Source: Planctomycetota bacterium
Lineage (GTDB): Bacteria; Planctomycetota; Planctomycetia; Pirellulales; Lacipirellulaceae
NCBI GenBank assembly: GCA_029259975.1
Contig: JAJDEE010000133.1
Location: 1 to 9,598, forward strand
Direction: 5' to 3'
DNA length: 9,598 nucleotides
Under the pieces are notes generated by a model that had not been told where the DNA came from, made no database searches, and saw only the letters and a list, made by a program, of their open reading frames with translations. The position numbers and the translations under genes are program-made. The stretch's first letter is position 1, and each line of letters begins with the position of its first letter. This document shows, one piece after another, positions 1-6,309 of this stretch.

Positions 1-70
1 TGCCTCAAAAGAACTGGACGTATTCTAAGCCGGCAGTGCCGCTCGGCTGGGCAAGCACTCGTGGCCTTTG
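1..70. other. Window edge, no assignable gene
   Basis: No coding sequence can be assigned here. All three plus frames are open at the left edge and end at different stops: TAA at 26-28, TGA at 69-71 and TGA at 118-120. Any of them could be the tail of an upstream gene. The TGA at 69-71 abuts the poly-A start of the following repeat, the same arrangement seen at the queG stop, which makes that frame slightly attractive. No motif supports a choice. Confidence 0.3.
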
Positions 71-167
71 AAAAAAAAAATAGAACGCGGAGGAACGCGG
101 ATTCTACTGATTGTCGCTGATTTTGCTGTCGATGTAGAACGGTGTTTATCCGCGTATTACTTTTTTT
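71..167. repeat. A/T-tract-bounded inverted repeat with tandem ACGCGG units
   Basis: The element starts with A10 (71-80) and ends with T7 (161-167). Inside, GAACGCGG occurs twice in tandem (83-90 and 93-100). ACGCGGAT (95-102) is the exact reverse complement of ATCCGCGT (148-155), and an inner pair TTCTAC (102-107) / GTAGAA (134-139) extends the stem, with an 8-nt bulge (140-147) on the right side. It resembles dispersed intergenic repeats with ACGCGGAT cores found in many environmental bacterial genomes. That likeness is from memory and copy number cannot be tested here. It may act as a bidirectional terminator after an upstream gene. It lies just ahead of the glycosyltransferase gene. Confidence 0.6.
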
Positions 168-186
168 GCAAAACTGAAAGTTTGTG

Positions 187-972
187 ATGCAGGTGATATC
201 ATTATTTGGCATGAAGATCGATGACGTTGACATGGCAACTGCCGTGGACACGGTCACCCAGTGGTGCATAGAGCCACGCGAGTTGCGCTGCCGCTACGTC
301 GTGACGCCAAACGTCGACCATGCTGTCATGATTCAGACCAATACTGGATTGCAAGAATCCTACGCTGGCGCTGCCTTGGTGTTGGCCGATGGTGCGCCGG
401 TGGTGATGGCGTCGCGGTTGCTTTGCAAAGCTTTGCCCGAGCGCGTCGCTGGTAGCGATTTGGTTCCGGCGCTGTTCGAGGCTGCCGCGCAACGCGGTAA
501 AAATACAAATCAGCCGCTACGTGTATTTTTGCTCGGTGCTGGCCCTGGCGTTGCCGATCGCGCGGCAAAGGTGATCCATGAGAGATGGCCGGGAGTCAAA
601 GTTGTCGGCACGCTGTCGCCACCACTGGGCTTTGAGTACGACGAGGCAGAGAACGAACGCATTTTGGAGGCTGTCGCCGAGTGTCAGCCAGACTTGGTGT
701 TGATAGGCCTCGGAGCGCCGAAACAGGAGCTTTGGATTGGCGAACATGCCAATCGTCTACAGGCTAAAGCAGCGCTTTGTATTGGGGCTACGATCGACTT
801 TATCGCTGGCGAAAAAAGCCGTGCGCCGCGATTATTGCAAAAGCTAGGGCTTGAATGGTTACATCGGGTGGCGACTGAGCCAACGCGATTGACCGAGCGT
901 TACGCGCGCGATGCCTGGGTTTTTCCGCAATTGGTGTGGCGGGAATGGCGGCAAGCGAAGTTGGAAGGCTGA
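187..972 (+). CDS. WecG/TagA/CpsF family glycosyltransferase (GT26)
   Basis: This transferase of family GT26 moves a sugar, typically N-acetylmannosamine or its uronate, from a UDP-sugar to an undecaprenyl-diphosphate-linked acceptor at the inner face of the cytoplasmic membrane, in wall polymer or exopolysaccharide synthesis. Counting from the GTG at 184, it shows TPNVDHAVM (41-49), ADGAPVV (68-74) with the likely catalytic Asp69, RVAGSDLV (87-94), the glycine-rich LLGAGPGVADRA (116-127), the hallmark GLGAPKQELWI (175-185) and GATIDFIAGEKSRAPR (201-216). The C-terminal LEWLHRVATEP stretch corresponds to the membrane-associating tail of TagA. Length (about 261 residues) is normal. GTG 184 directly precedes ATG 187; I use the ATG. 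There is no good ribosome-binding site. The exact donor and acceptor cannot be read from the sequence. The neighbouring sulfatase-like and secreted sugar-binding genes fit a surface-glycan role. Confidence 0.93.
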   Translation: MQVISLFGMKIDDVDMATAVDTVTQWCIEPRELRCRYVVTPNVDHAVMIQTNTGLQESYAGAALVLADGAPVVMASRLLCKALPERVAGSDLVPALFEAAAQRGKNTNQPLRVFLLGAGPGVADRAAKVIHERWPGVKVVGTLSPPLGFEYDEAENERILEAVAECQPDLVLIGLGAPKQELWIGEHANRLQAKAALCIGATIDFIAGEKSRAPRLLQKLGLEWLHRVATEPTRLTERYARDAWVFPQLVWREWRQAKLEG

Positions 973-1007
973 AGAAAGCAGGCACGGTAGTGCCTGTTCA
1001 TCCTTCC
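963..1007 (+). terminator. Long hairpin spanning the glycosyltransferase stop codon
   Basis: GGAAGGCTGAA (963-973) pairs with TTCATCCTTCC (997-1007) at 10 of 11 positions. A perfect inner stem CAGGCAC (979-985) / GTGCCTG (990-996) closes a GGTA tetraloop. A 5-nt bulge (974-978) sits on the left side. The stop codon (970-972) lies inside the lower stem. No T-run follows (next bases GCCATTCTCC), so it is not a classical intrinsic terminator; a stability or partial-termination element between the two genes is as likely. Confidence 0.45.
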
Positions 1008-1026
1008 GCCATTCTCCTTCAGTCTT

Positions 1027-1032
1027 TATAGT
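1027..1032 (+). promoter_or_regulatory. Candidate -10 element for a leaderless sulfatase-like transcript
   Basis: TATAGT matches the sigma-70 -10 consensus at 5 of 6 positions and ends exactly 6 nt before the ATG at 1039, so transcription would begin at or next to the start codon. No convincing -35 hexamer lies 16-18 bp upstream. The gene has no Shine-Dalgarno sequence, which is consistent with a leaderless message. Confidence 0.3.
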
Positions 1033-1038
1033 GATTGC

Positions 1039-2259
1039 ATGACACACCGCCATGCAATCTGCCTTGTCGTCGATGGTCTTCGCGCGTCTGCGCTAGGCAC
1101 TTACGGTAACACCGCCTTTCCAACACCACAATTCGATCGGCTGGCAAGCCGCGCAGTAGTTGTCGATTGGCATTGGGCCGATTCTCCGCATTTAGCAAGT
1201 TTTTATCGTAGTTCGTGGCAAGGTATGCACGCGCTGCGCGAGTGTATTGCTGACGAGCGAGCTTCGGTTCTCGATCAATTGAAGCAGGCCGAGGTATTGC
1301 AGTGGTTGGTGACCGACGATCCTTGGCTGATCGAACAGTCGGGACAATTGCCGTTTGACGAGGCGTTGTTGTTTGATAACGATGCCGAAACGTCGGCTGA
1401 GCAAATCGAAGAGGCCACGATTGGCCGTTATTTTTCGGAGGCCGTCGAGCGGCTTCACCAGTGGCGCGAAGATGTGGCTGACACCAACAGCATGGCGTGG
1501 CTCCATTGCCGAGGCATGTACGGGCCGTGGGATGCGCCACTCGAGTTGCGTGCCGAAATGCTTGACGAAGAAGATCCGCCGCCGGCTGAGTTTGTGCAGC
1601 CGCCAACAGCATTGTGCGACATTGACGACCCCGACGAATTGCTGTCGCATCGCGTTGCGTATGCCGCCCAAGTCAAAGTGATCGACGCGTGCGTCGGTGC
1701 GTTCGTTCAGGCGATAGAAGAAGAGTTTGCCGATAGCGAAACTCTGGTCATGCTGACCGGTTCACGCGGGTTTGCGCTCGGCGAACATGGCTCGATCGGC
1801 ACCGACTGCGTCGAATTATTCAGCGAGCGATTGCATGTGCCTTGGCTTCTCTATCCATGTGGTAACACCTCTCCCCTGCCCCGCTTGAATTCACTAACGC
1901 AACCGGCAGACATAGGGGCGACACTGCTCGATTGGTTCAACGCGAACGACATTGGGATTCCGAGTGACGGAATTTCTTGCCTGCCGGCACTCACCGCCGG
2001 AGCTTGCGAGCAACGGCAACTGGCAGTTTCGACGAACGACACTTCCGAGCGAGCGGTCCTCACGCCGGCTTGGATGTTGCGTCGAAGCGATAAAACTCAG
2101 CTCTACACCAAGCCAGACGACCGCTGGGAGTGTAACGACGTGGCGGGACTTTGCCCGGAGATTACAAACGGGTTGCAGAAAGAGCTAGCAAAATTTGAGC
2201 AATGTTGTCGAGAAAACGAGTCGTTACCAATCAAGGCGCGCGACGAGGGTTTGTGCTAG
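1039..2259 (+). CDS. Sulfatase-superfamily protein lacking catalytic residues
   Basis: The alkaline-phosphatase/sulfatase fold is recognisable: LVVDGLRASALGTYGN (9-24) and TPQFDRLA (29-36) match the sulfatase N-terminus. RVAYAAQVKVIDACVGAFV (205-223) matches the helix before the second metal site, GEHG (248-251) follows it, QPADIGATLLDWF (288-300) matches the usual DLLPTLLDL region, and LYTKPDDRWECNDVA (355-369) matches the C-terminal strand region. The active site does not match. Only one Asp (Asp12) stands where sulfatases have an Asp pair. The Cys/Ser-x-Pro-Ser-Arg formylglycine motif is absent, with ADSPHLASFYR (47-57) in its place. The TSDHG metal motif reads TGSRG (240-244). There is no signal peptide, unlike most exported sulfatases. 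I infer a cytoplasmic pseudoenzyme or a much diverged hydrolase or transferase. It lies 66 nt after the glycosyltransferase gene and may be cotranscribed. Confidence 0.85.
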   Translation: MTHRHAICLVVDGLRASALGTYGNTAFPTPQFDRLASRAVVVDWHWADSPHLASFYRSSWQGMHALRECIADERASVLDQLKQAEVLQWLVTDDPWLIEQSGQLPFDEALLFDNDAETSAEQIEEATIGRYFSEAVERLHQWREDVADTNSMAWLHCRGMYGPWDAPLELRAEMLDEEDPPPAEFVQPPTALCDIDDPDELLSHRVAYAAQVKVIDACVGAFVQAIEEEFADSETLVMLTGSRGFALGEHGSIGTDCVELFSERLHVPWLLYPCGNTSPLPRLNSLTQPADIGATLLDWFNANDIGIPSDGISCLPALTAGACEQRQLAVSTNDTSERAVLTPAWMLRRSDKTQLYTKPDDRWECNDVAGLCPEITNGLQKELAKFEQCCRENESLPIKARDEGLC

Positions 2260-2276
2260 CGTCGGGTCGAACTGCC

Positions 2277-2291
2277 CTGGCAACCTGCCAG
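2277..2291 (+). other. Small hairpin after the sulfatase-like gene
   Basis: CTGGCA (2277-2282) and TGCCAG (2286-2291) form a perfect 6-bp stem around ACC, 17 nt after the TAG stop. CACAATTTCT follows, only weakly T-rich. A second small dyad, CTGCC (2307-2311) / GGCAG (2323-2327), lies just downstream. Either could cause pausing or partial termination before the next gene; neither is a convincing intrinsic terminator. Confidence 0.25.
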
Positions 2292-2346
2292 CACAATTTC
2301 TACAATCTGCCGCCCGCGTGAGGGCAGCTTTGGCACTTGGTCAAGC

Positions 2347-5300
2347 ATGTCTCTTGCGATTTTCTTTCTCCCCAGATGGTCGAGCATGGTCGGACACGGA
2401 AGTCCGATAGCGTGGAAAGTCTTTGGTAACCGTTGTGCGTTCAGGCAGATCGGCTTGGGGAAGGCTCGGCCTTTTTTCTGTGGGCTGGTGTTCTTTTTTT
2501 GTTGGTCGGCACTGTTCTTGGAAGGTCTGGGCGCTGAAAAAAACGTGCGTTTGCGTCTCGCTTGGGGCAGTGGCAATGCGGCTAAGCAACGGTGGACTGG
2601 TACGATTTCGATTGATGGTGGCGAGCTAACGCAGTTGCAGCCATTGGGGATCGAGACCGATGCGCCGGTGGCGTTGCGAATCGATGGCAGTCGGATGATT
2701 GTGGCTCCGCTCGAAAAACGTGGCTTCGACGGTTGCGATCTGATGGTTCGTGCTGACGAGCAGGCGCTGGTGCGTGTGGAGCTTCGCAGCGAGCAAACGC
2801 CTCAGGGAGTGGTCTTCGAGGCACCATTGTCAGATGTGGTAAGCAGCCAATTGAGTCGACCGCTCGACGAGTCGGGTAGTTATTTCCTGGCTCGCAGAAG
2901 TCCTGGAGACGTATTGCGAGTGTTGCCGACGCGCGAGCATTTGGTTTTCGATCCTGGCGAAAAATGGGCATTGAAATTACAGCCCGATTTAGCAAACGAA
3001 TTGGCTGTCGGGACAGTGTTGCTCGACGTGCAACTGCGAGCAGTGGGCACAGCAAAACCAAGCTGGCGGTCAAGCCAACAGTTCAGCAATGCAACGCAGC
3101 TCAAAGGCGGCGTTGAATTCGAGATTGTCTGCCCCGCGACAGAGGGCGCTTATCGACTTACCGTGACGGCTCGGCACGAAGAAGGATTTGCCACGTGGTT
3201 TGTTCCAGGGCAGCAAGCGAAATTGCTCGCGGCGCGCGATGTCGAATTCGTGGTGATTGATCCTGCGGCAAAATTGCCTCGGCTGGTCGATCAATGGTTG
3301 CCAGTGCTAACGATCGACCCCGCCAATCCCCGTTGGTGGCAGCGGCTGCCGACGTGGGCGCAAGTGCCGAAGCTGCGCGATCGAAGCCGGGGTGCCATTG
3401 GCAATGTCCGCCCTGTGGTGCGACCGATACCGACAGGCGAGCTTGTCGAATTGCCGCCCGCAGCAGCTGGTAGCGATCCCTCATGGCAGTCCTATACACT
3501 ACCAATTCGTGAACCTGGCCAGCCGCATCTGATCGAAATCGAGTATCCCTTGGGGGCAGAACAGCATCTGGCCATTGGAATTATCGAACCAGACGCGGCA
3601 GGGCAAGTAACATCTGCGCAGCAAGATGGAAGCCTGTTTAGCGAAGGTCTCAGCACGGCCCGTGATGGAGAAGTGGGAGTTCATCGGTTTGTGATATGGC
3701 CACGCTCACATTCGCCTCAGTTGCTAATCGTCAACCGCCATCCGACAAAGCCTGGGCAGTACGGAAAAATCAAGCTGTTAAAGCAAGACACAACGGTTGC
3801 GTCTTTGGTCCCTTCGACAAATGAGAAAGACGACGTACGTTTAGTGGCTGGCTATCTCGCCCAACCTCTCTTGGCTTCAAGTTTTGGCGCGGCTGAATTG
3901 CTCGACAACAACAGCGGACTAAGTGCCCACAGCTGGTCAACTTTCTTGGACGGTACGCGACGACTGGCCCAAACGCTTCGTCTGAATGGTTACAACGGCG
4001 TACTGATTTCGGTAGCCGCCGACGGAAGCGGACTGTATCCGAGCCGCGTAATCAATCCTTCACCGCGTTACGACACTGGAATGTTGGCAGCGAGTGGACA
4101 AGATCCGATACGTAAAGATGTGCTTGAGATGTTGCTACGTGTTTTTGATCGCGAAGGGATTCGCGTGTTTCCGACAGTTCAGTTGGCCGCTCCTTTGCCT
4201 CGCTTGGAACTTTTACGATTGAGCGGTGACACAAAAAAATCGGGGGTTGGCTGTGTCGACTCTCATGGACAAGATTGGCTCGCAGGGAATTCGACGAGCG
4301 AGGGCTTGGCGCCGTTTTACAATCCGCTAAACGATCAGGTACAAGCGGAGCTTGTTGAGTTGATCGCAGAGCTGACTTCACGATACAGGCATCACACTTC
4401 AATGGCTGGCGTGGGTATTCAACTCTCGGGAGACGGCTACGGCCTAATGCCTGGACTAAAGTGGGGATTCGATGATCGTACCGTGGCAGAGTTCTCGCAT
4501 ACGACTGGTATTGCAACTCCAAGCCAGGGCGCCGAACGTTTTCGACAGCGGGCTGAGCTACTGTTGAACGAACATCGCGTAGCTTGGCAAAAATGGCGCA
4601 CAGTGAAACTCTCGCAGCTCTATGCGAAGCTTGCGCAACGAGTCGCTGCCGACCGCGATGATTTAAGTTTGATCCTAACGACAGAGGAGGTCTTCTCTGG
4701 CCAAGAACTCAAACAGCGTGTTCGCCAGGCGATCGCTAACACCATCGATTTTAGTGAAATTTTGCTTGACCATGGGCTAGATCTAGCTCAGTTGAATTCC
4801 CAACCTGGTATAACTGCTTTAGTACCGCATCGTTTAAGTGTGTCGGGGCAATTGCAAGAGCGATCACTCGATCTACGAGTGAATGCAGCTGCAGAACAGG
4901 GCGATATCCTGGCGGCAGGGCCGCGATCTGCCGAGTTATTTTTTCGCACTACCAGCCACTTACGTCTGCCTTCGTTTGATGCGATTAGCCCATTTGGGGC
5001 GGAGCAGACTTACCTCACAGTTACAACCCAACCCTATTCCATCGGCGGCAGCCAGCGACAGCAGATTCTAACTGCATTGGCCCGAAACGACTCGTTGATG
5101 GTTGTCGAAGGAGGGTCGCGGCTTTCGCAGAACCTGGATACGCAGACGCGTGATCTTATGCACGCCTTCCAGCAGCTACCCGACAGCGGGGCGAGTGGAC
5201 GCTCGCAGCGTCAACAGCCTGTTGTGATGCGTGTTTATCGTACAGAGCAACGGACCGTCGTTGCATTGATTAACGAATCTCCTTGGCCCGTTCAAACGGA

Positions 5301-6309
5301 AGTTACGCTGACCGGATCGCGCAGTAGTGTATGGTCAAAGCTCGGTAGCGACGACGGCCAATCTCTCGCTCAGGAAACGTCAACCGGAACAATGACCAAC
5401 CGAGAGCAAACCTGGCAGGCCGAGTTGCAGCCTTACGACCTTCAGGCGTGGCGTTTCGAGGACAGTAAACTGCGTGTGGGGGAGTTGAAAATCGCTATGA
5501 CCGATATCGCAAAGCTAGAGCTTGGGCAGCGAATCGAAGAGATAGAATTGCGAGCCGGCAACCTCAGGATCAAGCGACCGTATGACCAATTGTATAATCC
5601 TAACTTTGAATTCGAGAACGTAAGCGGACAAATCGTTGGTTGGCAGGTTTTGCAAGGTGCAGTCGGGATCGTGCGTATCGAAAACTCTGGATCGCATTCG
5701 GGCGCGAAAGCACTTCGGCTCAAAAGCGAAGATGCGACTGGCGTTGCTGTGCAAAGCAACTTATTCCCATCTCCCGGAACAGGGCAAATGTCGGTAGGTG
5801 TTTATCTGAGATTCGATCAGCTCGATCCAACAGCACAATTGCAGATCGTGGTGCAAAATCAGAGTGGAGATCGCCGATACAGGCGAATCAAAGTACTAGG
5901 CAACGCGCAAGCGACTGGGAAAGGATGGGCCTACTACGACTTTTCTCTCAACGATCTACCATTTGGTCAGGAGGAGCAATTGCAACTTGAATTACAGCTT
6001 CACGGTGTTGGAAGCGTGCTGGTCGATGATGTGCAGCTTTTTGATTTGCAATTCGACGACGCGCGGCGACGCGCCTTGGTCAAACGCATTTACGCTGCCA
6101 AAATTGCTTTGAAGCAAGGACAAGTCGTCGATTGCCTGCGCGTGGTCAACGATTATTGGTCGCAGTATTTGGTAGAATATGTCCCGATGGCCGAAACGGA
6201 TACTTCGCTCGCCGCGAGACAAGCACCCCCGACCGAGCCTCCCGCAGAGGAAGAGAAAAAAGGAATCGGCTCACGCTTGCGTGGCTGGGTGCCGCGAATC
6301 CGACGTTAG
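2347..6309 (+). CDS. Large secreted protein, glycosidase-like barrel plus carbohydrate-binding-like domain
   Basis: I do not recognise a named family. Numbering is from ATG 2347. A hydrophobic segment FFCGLVFFFCWSALFLEGLGA (43-63), preceded by GKAR and followed by EKN, looks like a signal peptide cleaved after Ala63. Residues 66-310 appear beta-rich. Residues about 497-880 have the alternating pattern of a TIM barrel: GYNGVLISVAADGSG (548-562), DREGIRVFPTVQL (601-613), AGVGIQLSGDGYG (687-699), LSLILTTEEVF (773-783). This resembles family-10-like glycosylhydrolase regions; Asp696 and Glu780/Glu781 are candidate acids, by inference only. A beta-sandwich follows (about 957-1036). Then comes a CBM4/9-like module, opening with YNPNFEFENVSGQIVGWQV (1083-1101) and ending VLVDDVQLFD (1224-1233). 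The tail has a Pro/Glu linker and a basic end. An in-frame TTG at 2455 would give a compact signal peptide and may be the real start. Likely envelope or extracellular glycan processing or binding. Confidence 0.85.
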   Translation: MSLAIFFLPRWSSMVGHGSPIAWKVFGNRCAFRQIGLGKARPFFCGLVFFFCWSALFLEGLGAEKNVRLRLAWGSGNAAKQRWTGTISIDGGELTQLQPLGIETDAPVALRIDGSRMIVAPLEKRGFDGCDLMVRADEQALVRVELRSEQTPQGVVFEAPLSDVVSSQLSRPLDESGSYFLARRSPGDVLRVLPTREHLVFDPGEKWALKLQPDLANELAVGTVLLDVQLRAVGTAKPSWRSSQQFSNATQLKGGVEFEIVCPATEGAYRLTVTARHEEGFATWFVPGQQAKLLAARDVEFVVIDPAAKLPRLVDQWLPVLTIDPANPRWWQRLPTWAQVPKLRDRSRGAIGNVRPVVRPIPTGELVELPPAAAGSDPSWQSYTLPIREPGQPHLIEIEYPLGAEQHLAIGIIEPDAAGQVTSAQQDGSLFSEGLSTARDGEVGVHRFVIWPRSHSPQLLIVNRHPTKPGQYGKIKLLKQDTTVASLVPSTNEKDDVRLVAGYLAQPLLASSFGAAELLDNNSGLSAHSWSTFLDGTRRLAQTLRLNGYNGVLISVAADGSGLYPSRVINPSPRYDTGMLAASGQDPIRKDVLEMLLRVFDREGIRVFPTVQLAAPLPRLELLRLSGDTKKSGVGCVDSHGQDWLAGNSTSEGLAPFYNPLNDQVQAELVELIAELTSRYRHHTSMAGVGIQLSGDGYGLMPGLKWGFDDRTVAEFSHTTGIATPSQGAERFRQRAELLLNEHRVAWQKWRTVKLSQLYAKLAQRVAADRDDLSLILTTEEVFSGQELKQRVRQAIANTIDFSEILLDHGLDLAQLNSQPGITALVPHRLSVSGQLQERSLDLRVNAAAEQGDILAAGPRSAELFFRTTSHLRLPSFDAISPFGAEQTYLTVTTQPYSIGGSQRQQILTALARNDSLMVVEGGSRLSQNLDTQTRDLMHAFQQLPDSGASGRSQRQQPVVMRVYRTEQRTVVALINESPWPVQTEVTLTGSRSSVWSKLGSDDGQSLAQETSTGTMTNREQTWQAELQPYDLQAWRFEDSKLRVGELKIAMTDIAKLELGQRIEEIELRAGNLRIKRPYDQLYNPNFEFENVSGQIVGWQVLQGAVGIVRIENSGSHSGAKALRLKSEDATGVAVQSNLFPSPGTGQMSVGVYLRFDQLDPTAQLQIVVQNQSGDRRYRRIKVLGNAQATGKGWAYYDFSLNDLPFGQEEQLQLELQLHGVGSVLVDDVQLFDLQFDDARRRALVKRIYAAKIALKQGQVVDCLRVVNDYWSQYLVEYVPMAETDTSLAARQAPPTEPPAEEEKKGIGSRLRGWVPRIRR
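2390..2407 (+). other. Hairpin in the disputed 5' region of the large gene
   Basis: TCGGAC (2390-2395) and GTCCGA (2402-2407) form a perfect 6-bp stem with loop ACGGAA. If translation starts at ATG 2347 this is merely coding sequence. If it starts at TTG 2455 the hairpin lies in the 5' leader, 48 nt ahead of the start. The first 36 residues encoded here do not look like a domain, which keeps the second reading open. Confidence 0.2.

Noticed and set aside
1..28. Frame ending in TAA at 26-28 as the tail of an upstream gene
   Set aside because: Only eight codons are visible and two other frames are equally open to the edge, so nothing selects it.
83..100. Tandem GAACGCGG copies considered as a CRISPR or iteron array
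   Set aside because: Only two 8-bp copies exist with a 2-bp gap and no spacers; the inverted-repeat reading explains them better.
1019..1612. 197-codon open frame on the minus strand
   Set aside because: It is antisense to the sulfatase-like gene, has low-complexity Arg/Ala-rich composition and no recognisable domain.
2330..2335. TTGGCA as a -35 element for the large gene
   Set aside because: No -10-like hexamer lies 16-18 bp downstream.
4052..4522. 156-codon open frame on the minus strand
   Set aside because: It is antisense to the barrel region of the large secreted protein, with no motif and no ribosome-binding site.
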